This document shows, in pieces, positions 1 through 8,493 of a DNA stretch of 64,000 bases. The DNA lies in NCBI RefSeq assembly GCF_022763245.1, contig NZ_JALEGV010000012.1, positions 372,001-436,000 of the forward strand. Reading direction: 5' to 3'. Both the position numbers and the translations under genes were made by a program. Below the pieces are notes generated by a model that saw nothing but the letters and a program-made list of their open reading frames with translations, was not told the origin of the DNA and searched no databases. The stretch comes from Oricola sp. (lineage in GTDB: Bacteria; Pseudomonadota; Alphaproteobacteria; Rhizobiales; Rhizobiaceae). Within the stretch, counting starts at the first letter, position 1. Every line of letters begins with the position of its first letter.

Positions 1-1035
1 GCCCGCCTCACGGCCATAATAATGCGACAGCACGCCGAAGGAGTGCCCGTAGCCGAAGGAGCGATACTGCAGCAGGTCCCAGGAGCGGTACATGTCGTTC
101 AGCGCCAGCGCGATCTGCGAACATGACTGGCCCGGACCAATCATGTCGGACCCCGCCTTCATCACCGCGCAGTTCTTCTCCCAGAGGTCGAGATGCGCGT
201 CGGAGGCTTCCTCGCAGAACAGCGTCCGCTCGATCGCCGTGTAATAGCCGAAGATCATCGGGAAACAGTTGAGCGAGCAGATGTCGCCGCGCGCCACCCG
301 CTTGTTGGTGACGGGATTGTGTGCGCCATCCGTCATGATGCCGGACTGGAACCAGGTCCACGTATCCATCAGTTCGACGAAAGGAAAGCTCTTGCCGATC
401 TCGCGGATCATCGCGTTGGTGGATGCGATGGCGACCTCGTATTCCGGCGTGCCCTCGTGCAGAGCGTCCATCACGGCCCGTGCCCCGACATTGCAGATGC
501 GAGTGCCTTCGCGGATCAGCGCGATCTCCTCGCCGGATTTGATCGTGCGCATCCACATCGAGGCGTCCGCCACATCGACGAACTCCACGCCCGGAAACGC
601 CTCGCCCAGATGGCGCCGGAAGTCGAGCGAGACATGGTCGAACTCGATGCCGACACGCTTCGCGCACGACGGGATCAGCGATTTCAATGCGGTGAAGAAA
701 TTGTCGCGCCGCCAGTCCGAATAGATGACGTTGTCGCCATGGCTGCGCCGCCACGGTTGCCCGCCATCGATTCCGGCCGTGACGGTGGTCGCGCTGTCCG
801 CGGTCAGCACGAAGCCGAATTTGCGCCCGAAATAGCAGTAGAGGAAGCCGGAATAGTAGCAGATGCCGTGATAGGAGGTGAAGACGGCCGCGTCGATGTC
901 CTGTGCGGCGAGATGCGCCCGCATCTCGTTTTGCCGCCGGTCCATTTCGGCGTCCGAAAAAGGCGACCATTCCTTGTCGCCATTCTTCCATTGGAAGACA
1001 TGCAGCATGTCTTCGGTGCTGGTCTTGATCGTCAT
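1..1035 (-). CDS. Creatinase (creatine amidinohydrolase), 3' end cut by window edge
   Basis: Hydrolyses creatine to sarcosine and urea in the cytoplasm. I translated 345 codons on the minus strand from an ATG at 1035; the frame is still open at base 1, so about 60 C-terminal residues of a family that is usually just over 400 residues lie outside. It has the pita-bread M24 layout: an N-terminal creatinase domain (about 1-160) with KNGDKEWSPFSDAE and AAVFTSYHGICYYSGFLYC, then the catalytic domain with ELMDTWTWFQSG, GAHNPVTNKRV and GYGHSFGVLSHYYGREAG. His239 in GAHNP matches the catalytic base of characterised creatinases. Other M24 enzymes (DddP, DoeA) share the fold, but these motifs fit creatinase closely. 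It is the last visible gene after an ABC importer, 156 nt behind a permease gene. Confidence 0.95.
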   Translation of the reverse strand, partial: MTIKTSTEDMLHVFQWKNGDKEWSPFSDAEMDRRQNEMRAHLAAQDIDAAVFTSYHGICYYSGFLYCYFGRKFGFVLTADSATTVTAGIDGGQPWRRSHGDNVIYSDWRRDNFFTALKSLIPSCAKRVGIEFDHVSLDFRRHLGEAFPGVEFVDVADASMWMRTIKSGEEIALIREGTRICNVGARAVMDALHEGTPEYEVAIASTNAMIREIGKSFPFVELMDTWTWFQSGIMTDGAHNPVTNKRVARGDICSLNCFPMIFGYYTAIERTLFCEEASDAHLDLWEKNCAVMKAGSDMIGPGQSCSQIALALNDMYRSWDLLQYRSFGYGHSFGVLSHYYGREAG

Positions 1036-1191
1036 GTGAGGGGTTCGCTTCGTATGGCCTGATGGCTCCCGGCACGATTGCCGACAACGTTGGCCAAGCC
1101 GGGAAGTGAAACCGGCGCGACCAGTCTAGTCAGACGAACGATCTTGTCCAGCGGCCAGCCGGGACGCGGCCTTGCCGAATTGCGACATGCC

Positions 1192-2046
1192 CTAGCCGGG
1201 CGTCATGCCGCGCAATCTCTCCGAGCGCCGACGCAGCAGTTCCAGCACTGTCAACAGCACGATCGAGATCGCCACCATCAGCGTCGCGACCGCCAGAATG
1301 GTCGGCGAAATCTGTTCGCGCAGGCCCGTGAACATCTGCCATGGCAGCGTTTTGTAGGAGGCCGAACCGAGGAACAGCACCACGACCACTTCGTCGAACG
1401 AGGTGATGAAGGCGAAGAGAGCGCCCGAAACCACGCCCGGAATGATCAGAGGCATCTGCACCTTGAAGAAGGTCGTGACGGGATCGGCGCCAAGGCTGGC
1501 GGACGCCCGCGTCAGCGACCTGTCGAACCCGACCAGCGTCGCCGTCACCGTGATGATCACGAATGGCGTGCCCAATGCGGCATGCGCCAGTACCACGCCC
1601 CAATAGGTGCCCTGCAAGCCGATGCGCGAATAGAAGAAATACATGCCGGCTGCAGAGATGATCAGCGGCACGATCATTGGCGAGATCAAAAGCGCCATGA
1701 TCACCGACTTGAACGGCACATGGCTCTGCGACAGGCCGATCGCGGCGACCGTACCGAATGTCGTCGCCAGGATCGTCGCCACAGGTGCGATCGTTACCGA
1801 GTTCCACAGCGCCTGCTGCCAGTCGGGATTGGTGAAGAAATCGACGTAGTGCTTGACCGAATAGCCCTCCGGATCGAGCGCCAGCATCTTCGGCGTGAAG
1901 GTGAAGAAGTCCTCCGCGTTGAAGGAGAGCGGCATGATCACCAGGATCGGGAAGATCAGGAAGAAGAAGATCAGCCCGCAGATCACGCGGAAGGCGTAGT
2001 ACCAGGTGACCTGCAGATTGGAGGAATAGGGCGGAAGTGCGCTCAT
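1192..2046 (-). CDS. ABC transporter permease, PotC-like
   Basis: Inner-membrane permease subunit of a polyamine-type ABC importer, 284 residues, about the family length. A first transmembrane segment lies near residues 18-40 (VICGLIFFFLIFPILVIMPL), followed by further hydrophobic segments. The cytoplasmic EAA loop that docks on the ATPase is visible as ASASLGADPVTTFFKVQMPL. Its start lies 10 nt after the stop of the other permease gene, so the two are co-transcribed and probably form the heterodimeric channel. The substrate is not readable from the permease; creatine or a related guanidino or betaine compound is inferred from the downstream creatinase. Confidence 0.93.
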   Translation of the reverse strand: MSALPPYSSNLQVTWYYAFRVICGLIFFFLIFPILVIMPLSFNAEDFFTFTPKMLALDPEGYSVKHYVDFFTNPDWQQALWNSVTIAPVATILATTFGTVAAIGLSQSHVPFKSVIMALLISPMIVPLIISAAGMYFFYSRIGLQGTYWGVVLAHAALGTPFVIITVTATLVGFDRSLTRASASLGADPVTTFFKVQMPLIIPGVVSGALFAFITSFDEVVVVLFLGSASYKTLPWQMFTGLREQISPTILAVATLMVAISIVLLTVLELLRRRSERLRGMTPG

Positions 2047-2056
2047 GGTCTGCCTC

Positions 2057-3337
2057 CTAACCCAGCTTCACATTGTCGATGCCGACGATCCGGTCATAGA
2101 CATAGAAGAGCAGCATCACCAGGCCGAGCAATATGGCTCCGAGCGCTGCGGCGAGCCCCCAGTTGAGCGAGGTCGATATGTGATAGGCGATACGGTTGGA
2201 GATGAAGATGCCGCTCGTGCCGCCAACCAGTTCCGGCGTGATGTAGTAGCCGATCGCCAGGATGAAGACGAGGATGGCGCCGGCGCCGATGCCCGGTACG
2301 CTCTGCGGAAAGTAGACCCGCCAGAAGGCCGTCCAATCGTTTGCGCCAAGGCTCTTCGCCGCCCGCACATAGGAGGGCGAGATCGTCTTCATCACCGAGA
2401 ACAGCGGCAGGATCATGAAGGGCAGCAGGATATGCGTCATCGCGATGATGGTGCCCGTCTGGTTGTTGATCATCGTCAGCCGGTGGGCGTCGTCGATCAG
2501 TCCGATCCAGACCAGCGTGTCGTTGATCACGCCCTGCTGCTGCAGCAGCACCTTCCAGGCCGAGGTGCGCACCAGAAGCGACGTCCAGAACGGCAGCAGC
2601 ACCAGGATCATCAACACGTTCGACGTTCGAAGCGGCAGATTGGCGAGCAGATAGGCGATCGGGTAACCCAGCACGAGGCATGACAGGGTGATCACGATCG
2701 ACAGGAAGAGCGTGCGCCAGAACAGGAACAGGTAGATGCGCTCCTTCTCCGGCTTCATCTGGATGCCGTCGGCGGTGCGCTCCGCATCCACTGCGGCGAG
2801 GAAATAGCCGTCGGTCAGCGGCGGGCTGGCGCGCTTGATCACCTGCCAGGTCTCCAGCGCCCCCCAGTCCTCGTCGATGTCGATGAAACCTTCCTTGTAG
2901 GGCGGCTCCAGATTGGTCGCGCGGCGGCCGGACTTGCGGAACAGGCCGGACATGCCCGGCTGCTCGTAGTTCAGACGCAAGCCCAGGCGCGTATGTGTCT
3001 TGTTCTTGAAGGCCTCGACGAAATCGGCGTGGAACGCCTCGAAGACAGCCTCGTCCGGCAACTCGCCGGAGGTCGCGTCCCAGCTCTTCAGCGCTTCGAC
3101 CGTGCGCGGAATGGTCTCCTCGACCATGCCGTTTTCCACCGAGCGGAACAGCATGTCGGCGATCGGCGCGATGAAGGTGATCGTGATGAAGGCGAGCAGG
3201 GGCAGGATCAGCAGGAAGCTGCGCAGTTTCTCGCGCCGCAGCGCCCGCGCCAGCGATCTTTTCAGCGGCGTGCCGTCCGCTGCGCGCATGACGCCGTCGC
3301 TTGGCAGGCCCGTCTGGGTGGTGGTCGTGCTGCTCAT
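2057..3337 (-). CDS. ABC transporter permease, PotB-like, with large periplasmic insert
   Basis: Inner-membrane permease of the same importer, 426 residues, longer than a typical PotB of about 280-300. The extra length is a hydrophilic region of about 135 residues (65-200) between transmembrane segment 1 (about 40-62) and segment 2 (about 208-233), which should lie in the periplasm. The EAA loop is AAKSLGANDWTAFWRVYFPQ at about 326-345. It is followed after 10 nt by the partner permease and preceded, after an 82-nt gap holding a strong hairpin, by the solute-binding protein gene. Extended first loops like this occur in some alphaproteobacterial Pot-type permeases; a role in contacting the binding protein is inference. 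Confidence 0.92.
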   Translation of the reverse strand: MSSTTTTQTGLPSDGVMRAADGTPLKRSLARALRREKLRSFLLILPLLAFITITFIAPIADMLFRSVENGMVEETIPRTVEALKSWDATSGELPDEAVFEAFHADFVEAFKNKTHTRLGLRLNYEQPGMSGLFRKSGRRATNLEPPYKEGFIDIDEDWGALETWQVIKRASPPLTDGYFLAAVDAERTADGIQMKPEKERIYLFLFWRTLFLSIVITLSCLVLGYPIAYLLANLPLRTSNVLMILVLLPFWTSLLVRTSAWKVLLQQQGVINDTLVWIGLIDDAHRLTMINNQTGTIIAMTHILLPFMILPLFSVMKTISPSYVRAAKSLGANDWTAFWRVYFPQSVPGIGAGAILVFILAIGYYITPELVGGTSGIFISNRIAYHISTSLNWGLAAALGAILLGLVMLLFYVYDRIVGIDNVKLG

Positions 3338-3366
3338 CGAGATGCCCTGGCCTTCTGGAAAGGGGC

Positions 3367-3390
3367 GGTGCGGCGGCGAACCGCCGCACC
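3367..3390 (-). other. Intercistronic hairpin between binding-protein and permease genes
   Basis: A perfect 10-bp inverted repeat, GGTGCGGCGG and CCGCCGCACC, with a 4-nt loop that reads TTCG on the transcribed strand. It lies between the stop of the solute-binding protein gene and the start of the first permease gene. There is no T-tract, so it is more likely an mRNA-stabilising or partial-termination hairpin than a full terminator. Such hairpins commonly allow the binding protein to be made in excess over the membrane subunits. Confidence 0.7.
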
Positions 3391-3419
3391 GGATCAGGTC
3401 AAGCCTTGCGGCTCAGGCC

Positions 3420-4547
3420 TTACTTTGCGAGCCAGGCCTGGAACTTCGCGTCAACGTCGTCGGAATAGGACGACCACCAGTCGATGTTGTTGACGATGAT
3501 GTTGCCCATGTTGGCCGGATCGGTCGGCATGTGCGGGCCCATCTCGATGCCGAGTTCGGCGTGCTTGCCGACGAGCGGAGCAGACGACGCACGAGCCGGG
3601 CCGTAGGAGATGTACTTGGCCTGGTCGGCGAGGCGCTGCGTGTCGGTGGCGAAGTACAGGAAGTTCTTCACGCGGTTCAGGCGCTCTTCCGGCAGACCGG
3701 CCGGGATGATCCAGCCGTCGAAGTCGAAGACCTGGTAGTCCCAGAGCATCGCCACCGGCTGGTTCTGTTCCTCGATCACCGAGAACAGGCGGCCGTTATA
3801 GGTCGAGCCCATCACGATTTCGCCGTCGGCGAGCAGCTGCGGGGTGTCGGCGCCGGCCGACCACCAGATCGTCTCGTCCTTGATCGTGCCGAGCTTGGCG
3901 AGCGCCTGGTCGATACCCTCGTCGGTCTCCATGACGTCGTAGAGGTCTGCCTTCGCGACGCCGTCACACAGCAGAGCCCATTCGATGTTCTTCTTCGGGC
4001 GCTTTTCGAGCGCGCGTTTGCCCGGAAACTTCTCCAGGTCGAAGATGTCGCAGACCGAGGTCGGGACAGCGCCGTTCCAGGCTTCCACGTCGGTGCGGTA
4101 GCCGAAGGTCGTGGAGAACACGATCTGCGGGATGAAGCAGGGCGAGATCAGCGACTCGCCGAAATCTTCCGAAGCCGGCGTGCCGTCGGAGGCCGGAGCG
4201 AGGATTTCGTCGATGTCGACTTCCATGGCCAGGCCTTCGTCGCAGAGGCGAACGGCGTCCGGGCCTTCCACGTCGACCAGATCCCAGGTGATGTTGCCGG
4301 CTTCGTTCATCGCGCGCAGCTTGGCGACGGCCTCGTTGGAGGATTCGTCGTAGATGAACTTCGTGCCGGTCATTTCGGCATAGGGATTGGAATAGGCGTT
4401 CACCTGGGACGCCTGATAGGCGCCGCCCCAGGAGACCACGGTCAGTTCATCGGCACAGTTCTCGCACTCGGGCAGATCCTCGGAGATCACCGGCCCGGTG
4501 AATGCGACGCTGGCGGCCGCCGCCAGGAGCATGTGTTTCAATTTCAT
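3420..4547 (-). CDS. Periplasmic solute-binding protein of Pot-type ABC importer
   Basis: Captures the substrate in the periplasm and delivers it to the permease pair. It has 375 residues with a signal peptide (MKLKHMLLAAAASVAFTGPV, cleavage near residue 22) and a PotD/PotF-type extracellular solute-binding fold (TVVSWGGAYQASQVNAYSNP near the mature N-terminus). The mature start carries CENC, and further cysteines (LCDEG, SPCFI, SVCDIF, LLCDG) suggest disulphides. The gene sits between the ATPase gene and the permeases, separated by 88 and 82 nt. The residues lining the pocket cannot be assigned by eye, so polyamine binding is not assumed; the creatinase downstream suggests creatine. Confidence 0.92.
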   Translation of the reverse strand: MKLKHMLLAAAASVAFTGPVISEDLPECENCADELTVVSWGGAYQASQVNAYSNPYAEMTGTKFIYDESSNEAVAKLRAMNEAGNITWDLVDVEGPDAVRLCDEGLAMEVDIDEILAPASDGTPASEDFGESLISPCFIPQIVFSTTFGYRTDVEAWNGAVPTSVCDIFDLEKFPGKRALEKRPKKNIEWALLCDGVAKADLYDVMETDEGIDQALAKLGTIKDETIWWSAGADTPQLLADGEIVMGSTYNGRLFSVIEEQNQPVAMLWDYQVFDFDGWIIPAGLPEERLNRVKNFLYFATDTQRLADQAKYISYGPARASSAPLVGKHAELGIEMGPHMPTDPANMGNIIVNNIDWWSSYSDDVDAKFQAWLAK

Positions 4548-4635
4548 CTGGGTACTCCCTTTCGATAAAGGCCGGACGGGGTTCGCCCGTCACAACCAAC
4601 TTCGCCGCCCCGCAACCCGGAACGGCACTCACGCG

Positions 4636-5730
4636 TCAGGAAACGGCATCAAGCGCCTTGCAGTCTTTTGCGGACCAGCCGATCTTGCGCATCTGCCCTT
4701 CCTGCAAATCCCATCTCTGGCCACGGTTGCGGACCTTGACGATGAACTCGTCATTGCCGGCAACCTTCATGCGGACCCGGATGTGGTCACCGAGATAGAT
4801 CAGCTCCTCCACCAGGCCTTCCACCTGGTTTTCCTGCTGATCGGTCGGAACGACCTCGATCCTTTCCGGCCTGAGGGAAATCGTCGTCCGGCTGCCGACC
4901 CCGCCGACGTTCACGGCATCGGCAAGCAGTTCGGAGCCGTCGTCCAGACGCACCATGCACTGCTTTCCGTTCAGGGCCGCGACTTCGCCCGACAGCTTGT
5001 TGTTCTCGCCGATGAACTGCGCGACGAACGAGTTCTGCGGCTCCTCGTACAAGGCCTCCGGCGGCGACAATTGCTGGATCACGCCGTCATTGAAGACGGC
5101 CACGCGGTCCGACATGGTCAGCGCTTCGGTCTGGTCGTGCGTCACGTAGACGACGGTCACGCCGAGGCTCTCGTGGATGTGCTTGATCTCGTACTGCATC
5201 TGCTCGCGCAGTTGCTTGTCGAGCGCGCCCAGCGGCTCGTCCATCAGCACCAGTTCGGGATCGAAGACCAGAGCGCGGGCCACGGCGACGCGCTGTTGCT
5301 GTCCGCCGGACAGCTGCGCCGGACGGCGCGAGCCGAACGCGCCGAGCTCGACCATTTCGAGCGCCCGCTTGATGCGACGTTCCTGCTCCGACTTGTCCAT
5401 GCCGCGCACCTGCAGCGGGAAGGCAAGGTTCTCCGCCACGGTCATGTGCGGAAACAGGGCGTAATTCTGGAACACCATGCCGATTCCGCGCTTGTGCGGC
5501 GGCACGTTGTTGATCGGATGATCGTTGAGGAAGATTTCGCCGTGGGTGGCCGGCTCGAACCCGGCCAGCATCATCAGGCAGGTGGTCTTCCCGGATCCCG
5601 ACGGCCCGAGCATCGTCAGGAATTCGCCTCGGGCGATATCGAGATTCAGGTTTTTGACGACCAGGGTTTCACCATCGTAACTCTTCTGCACGCTCTCGAA
5701 GCGAACAGCCGCACCACGATTTGAGCTCAT
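4636..5730 (-). CDS. ABC transporter ATP-binding protein, PotA-like
   Basis: Cytoplasmic ATPase that powers the importer; first gene of the operon. It has 364 residues: Walker A GPSGSGKTT (42-50), Q-loop near MVFQNYALFP, signature LSGGQQQRVAVARAL starting at 140, Walker B LVLMDEP (160-166), switch histidine in VVYVTHDQTEA, and a C-terminal TOBE region (about 280-350) typical of Pot/Mal-type ATPases. The order ATPase, binding protein, permease, permease matches potA-D-B-C style operons. The promoter should lie in 5731-5918, which also carries paired inverted repeats. Confidence 0.95.
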   Translation of the reverse strand: MSSNRGAAVRFESVQKSYDGETLVVKNLNLDIARGEFLTMLGPSGSGKTTCLMMLAGFEPATHGEIFLNDHPINNVPPHKRGIGMVFQNYALFPHMTVAENLAFPLQVRGMDKSEQERRIKRALEMVELGAFGSRRPAQLSGGQQQRVAVARALVFDPELVLMDEPLGALDKQLREQMQYEIKHIHESLGVTVVYVTHDQTEALTMSDRVAVFNDGVIQQLSPPEALYEEPQNSFVAQFIGENNKLSGEVAALNGKQCMVRLDDGSELLADAVNVGGVGSRTTISLRPERIEVVPTDQQENQVEGLVEELIYLGDHIRVRMKVAGNDEFIVKVRNRGQRWDLQEGQMRKIGWSAKDCKALDAVS

Positions 5731-5888
5731 GTCGTCTCCTGTTTGCTTGCGGCCATGCGCGCGACCCGCGCAAATCCGGCTCGGAACCCTGTTTCACGGC
5801 ATTCCGTTCCGACAGCCCACTTGCATGAAAGCGAATGTGCTCCCCGCTTGTAAAGGGATAGCAGCGTTTTTTTTCATCACTCGTCAGA

Positions 5889-5915
5889 TTGCGCCATTTT
5901 TTGCGCAAGATGGCG
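5889..5915. promoter_or_regulatory. Nested inverted repeats upstream of the importer operon
   Basis: TTGCGC and GCGCAA form one inverted repeat (5889-5908, 8-nt spacer). CGCCAT (5892-5897) and ATGGCG (5910-5915) form a second, overlapping one with a 12-nt spacer. They lie about 160-185 bases upstream of the first codon of the importer operon and directly after the stop codon of the DUF6476 gene, which also reads on the minus strand. They could be an operator for the importer operon or the 3' hairpin of the upstream gene; no regulator gene is adjacent. Confidence 0.35.
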
Positions 5916-5918
5916 TGC

Positions 5919-6257
5919 TCAGCGCACCGAGTGATCGGCGACGAGGCGCCCTGTTTCCGCGTCGAAGATGAGTACCCGCCGGTCATCGCCGGCTGCGACA
6001 CCGTAGAACAGCACACGCCCGTCGCCATAGGCGGTGTCGGAGACGACGAAACCGTCCGGCAGTTGCAGGGTGGCGCGCGCGGTTTCGGCGGAACTGGAGC
6101 CGCCGCCGGATTTGTAGACAACCGCGCCCAGCACCGCCATAAGGCCCACCAGCATGATGCCGATCGACACCACCATCAGGCGCGCCAGCTTGCGCCGCAC
6201 ACGTTCCATCGCCGGATCGAGGGGCTTCTCGTCGATGTCGTCGTTGAGATCGGTCAT
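5919..6257 (-). CDS. DUF6476-like small membrane protein
   Basis: A protein of 112 residues of unknown function. An N-terminal cytoplasmic stretch rich in charged residues (1-27) is followed by one transmembrane segment (about 27-48, LMVVSIGIMLVGLMAVLGAV), a Gly/Ser linker and a C-terminal region that looks like a short beta-propeller blade (YGDGRVLFYGVAAGDDRRVL). I chose the ATG at 6257, which gives a compact gene divergent from rluD with 63 nt between the two starts; this pairing with rluD is common in rhizobia as far as I recall. The family name is from memory and less certain than the gene itself. Confidence 0.72.
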   Translation of the reverse strand: MTDLNDDIDEKPLDPAMERVRRKLARLMVVSIGIMLVGLMAVLGAVVYKSGGGSSSAETARATLQLPDGFVVSDTAYGDGRVLFYGVAAGDDRRVLIFDAETGRLVADHSVR

Positions 6258-6320
6258 CGGATCGGACTGGATGCCGCAAACCGGCGCGTGGCCGGGCGGC
6301 AGATGCGTGTCGAATTGATC

Positions 6321-7364
6321 ATGGGCAAGGGCCATAGCGAAGCCGGCGAGGAATTGGAAGTGCTGACGGCCGGACAGGATGCCGCTGGCCAGCGCCTCGA
6401 CCAGTGGCTCGCCGCCAACAACGCGGCGCAACTGTCGCGCAACCGCGTGAAGCAATTGATCGAACAGGGCCATGTGCGCGTCAACGGTGAGACGGTCACC
6501 GGGGCCAAGCACCGGCTGAAACCCGACGACGTCGTGCAGGTCGCCATCCCCGAGCCGGAACCGGCGGATCCGATCGCCGAGGACATCCCGCTTCCCGTCC
6601 TCTATGAGGACGACGCGGTCATCGTGATCGACAAGCCGGCCGGCCTCGTTGTGCATCCGGCGCCGGGCAATCCGTCCGGAACGCTGGTCAACGCGCTCCT
6701 GGCGCATTGCGGCGACAGCCTGTCGGGCATCGGCGGCGTGCGCCGGCCGGGCATCGTCCACCGGCTTGACCGGGACACGAGCGGCGTGATGGTCGTCGCC
6801 AAGACCGACCAGGCCCACAAGGCGCTGGCCGCCCAATTCGCCGATCACGGCCGCTCGACGGGTATGGAGCGCGCCTATCTGGCCCTCGTCTGGGGCACGC
6901 CGGACCGCATGGCCGGCACGATCGTGACCTTTCTCGGCCGATCCTCGCGCGACCGCCTGAAACAGGCCGTCGTCTCCGAACACCAGCCCGACGCGCGCCA
7001 TGCGGTCACCCATTACCGGGTGCGCGAGCGTTTCGGCGATCCGACCGGCCTCGTCCCGCTTGCCAGCCTCGTCGAATGCCGGCTCGAAACGGGCCGCACC
7101 CACCAGATCCGCGTCCACATGGCGCATATCGGCCATCCGTTGATCGGCGACCGGGACTATGGACGCAGCTTCGCCACGAAGGCCAACACGCTGCCCGACG
7201 CGATCCGCGAAAAGGTCGCCGGCTTCGACCGCCAAGCCCTGCACGCCACGAGCCTCGCCTTCGAGCATCCGGCGACCGGCGAGGTCATGACCTTCGAAAC
7301 GCCGCTTCCCGCCGACATGGCGGACCTCGTGACGGCGTTCGGCCGGAAATTCGGCAAGACTTGA
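6321..7364 (+). CDS. rluD: 23S rRNA pseudouridine synthase D
   Basis: Makes pseudouridines in helix 69 of 23S rRNA. It has 347 residues: an N-terminal S4 RNA-binding domain (about 20-80, [10 protein letters not shown]...[19 protein letters not shown]) and the RluA-type catalytic domain with the motif [16 protein letters not shown], in which Asp150 is the expected nucleophile. The ATG at 6321 is preferred over farther upstream starts because these would run into the divergent DUF6476 gene and add non-conserved residues. The closely related RluA and RluC cannot be fully excluded, but the length and S4 domain favour RluD. Confidence 0.92.
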   Translation: MGKGHSEAGEELEVLTAGQDAAGQRLDQWLAANNAAQLSRNRVKQLIEQGHVRVNGETVTGAKHRLKPDDVVQVAIPEPEPADPIAEDIPLPVLYEDDAVIVIDKPAGLVVHPAPGNPSGTLVNALLAHCGDSLSGIGGVRRPGIVHRLDRDTSGVMVVAKTDQAHKALAAQFADHGRSTGMERAYLALVWGTPDRMAGTIVTFLGRSSRDRLKQAVVSEHQPDARHAVTHYRVRERFGDPTGLVPLASLVECRLETGRTHQIRVHMAHIGHPLIGDRDYGRSFATKANTLPDAIREKVAGFDRQALHATSLAFEHPATGEVMTFETPLPADMADLVTAFGRKFGKT

Positions 7365-7511
7365 AACCATTTGGCCCGATACTTATTTCACCAATGTGGG
7401 AGATTGCGCTCTTGCCGTTTCCCGCGCTTTAGCGCCCGGTCGTAAAGAGGGGCGCGCCCGCGATTTGCCGCAATCATGCGGGAATCTTGCAAACGAAAGG
7501 GTGCTTTTCAC

Positions 7512-8423
7512 ATGGCCCAGACGTCTCTTCCCAGCCTTTATGGCGGCGAAGGCGGATTGACCCGCTACCTTGAGGAAATCCGCCGTTTTCCGATGCTGCA
7601 GCCGCAGGAAGAATATATGCTCGCGAAGCGTTATCACGAGCATGACGATCCTGACGCAGCGCACAAGCTCGTGACCAGCCATTTGCGCCTGGTCGCCAAG
7701 ATCGCCATGGGGTATCGCGGCTACGGTCTGCCCATCGGCGAAGTCATTTCCGAAGGCAATGTCGGCCTGATGCAGGCCGTCAAGCGTTTCGAGCCGGAAC
7801 GCGGCTTCCGCCTGGCCACCTATGCGATGTGGTGGATCAAGGCCTCCATCCAGGAATACATCCTGCGCTCATGGAGCCTTGTGAAGATGGGCACGACCGC
7901 CAACCAGAAGCGGCTGTTCTTCAACCTGCGCAAGGCCAAGAACAAGATCCGCGCGCTCGGCGACGCCGATCTCAATCCGGATCAGGTCAAGCAGATCGCC
8001 ACCGAGTTGCAGGTCTCCGAGGAGGAGGTCCTGTCGATGAACCAGCGCATGGCCGGCGACGCCTCGCTGAACGCGCCGATCAAGGCGACCGATGGCGAGA
8101 GCGGGCAGTGGCAGGACTGGCTCGTCGATGAAAGCGACAGCCAGGAGAAGATCCTCATCGAGGAAGACGAGCGCGAACAGCGTTCCGCCCTCCTGCACGA
8201 TGCGATGAACGTCCTCAACGACCGCGAGCGGCGCATTTTCGAGGCACGCCGCCTGTCCGAGGATCCGCTGACGCTGGAGGAACTGTCCGGCGAGTTCGAC
8301 ATCTCGCGCGAACGCGTCCGCCAGATCGAGGTTCGTGCCTTCGAAAAGGTGCAGGACGCCGTGAAGGACGCCGCCGCCGAACAGATGAAGGCGTTGCGCG
8401 CGACCACCGAAGCCGCCGCCTGA
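7512..8423 (+). CDS. rpoH: RNA polymerase heat-shock sigma factor RpoH (sigma-32)
   Basis: Directs RNA polymerase to heat-shock promoters. It has 303 residues from the ATG at 7512, preceded by AAAGGGTG about 9 nt upstream; a start 36 nt earlier lacks a ribosome site. Region 2 carries YAMWWIKASIQEYILRSWSL. The RpoH box is QKRLFFNLRKAKNKIRALG, which separates it from housekeeping and stationary-phase sigma factors. Region 4 has the helix-turn-helix (LTLEELSGEFDISRERVRQI). Alphaproteobacteria often carry two RpoH proteins; which one this is cannot be told here. A bidirectional terminator follows. Confidence 0.96.
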   Translation: MAQTSLPSLYGGEGGLTRYLEEIRRFPMLQPQEEYMLAKRYHEHDDPDAAHKLVTSHLRLVAKIAMGYRGYGLPIGEVISEGNVGLMQAVKRFEPERGFRLATYAMWWIKASIQEYILRSWSLVKMGTTANQKRLFFNLRKAKNKIRALGDADLNPDQVKQIATELQVSEEEVLSMNQRMAGDASLNAPIKATDGESGQWQDWLVDESDSQEKILIEEDEREQRSALLHDAMNVLNDRERRIFEARRLSEDPLTLEELSGEFDISRERVRQIEVRAFEKVQDAVKDAAAEQMKALRATTEAAA

Positions 8424-8445
8424 CGCATACCGCAGTGAAAACAAG

Positions 8446-8476
8446 AAAGGCCGGGCGAAAGCCCGGCCTTTTCGTT
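8446..8476. terminator. Bidirectional Rho-independent terminator between rpoH and the convergent gene
   Basis: An 11-bp stem (AAAGGCCGGGC with GCCCGGCCTTT) and a GAAA loop, followed by TTCGTTTG on the plus strand. The A-rich left flank (AAACAAG) gives a T-tract on the minus strand, so it can serve rpoH and the convergent gene ending at 8494. Confidence 0.88.
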
Positions 8477-8493
8477 TGTTCAGTCTCCGATAA

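Noticed and set aside
5919-7370. A single 483-codon minus-strand protein covering rluD and the DUF6476 gene
   Set aside because: Only the last 112 codons look like protein; the rest is antisense to rluD.
7358-7384. Possible sigma-32 promoter (CTTGAA ... CTTATTT) upstream of rpoH
   Set aside because: The -35 box overlaps the rluD stop codon and looks fair, but the -10 lacks the C-rich start of the consensus, so it is not called.
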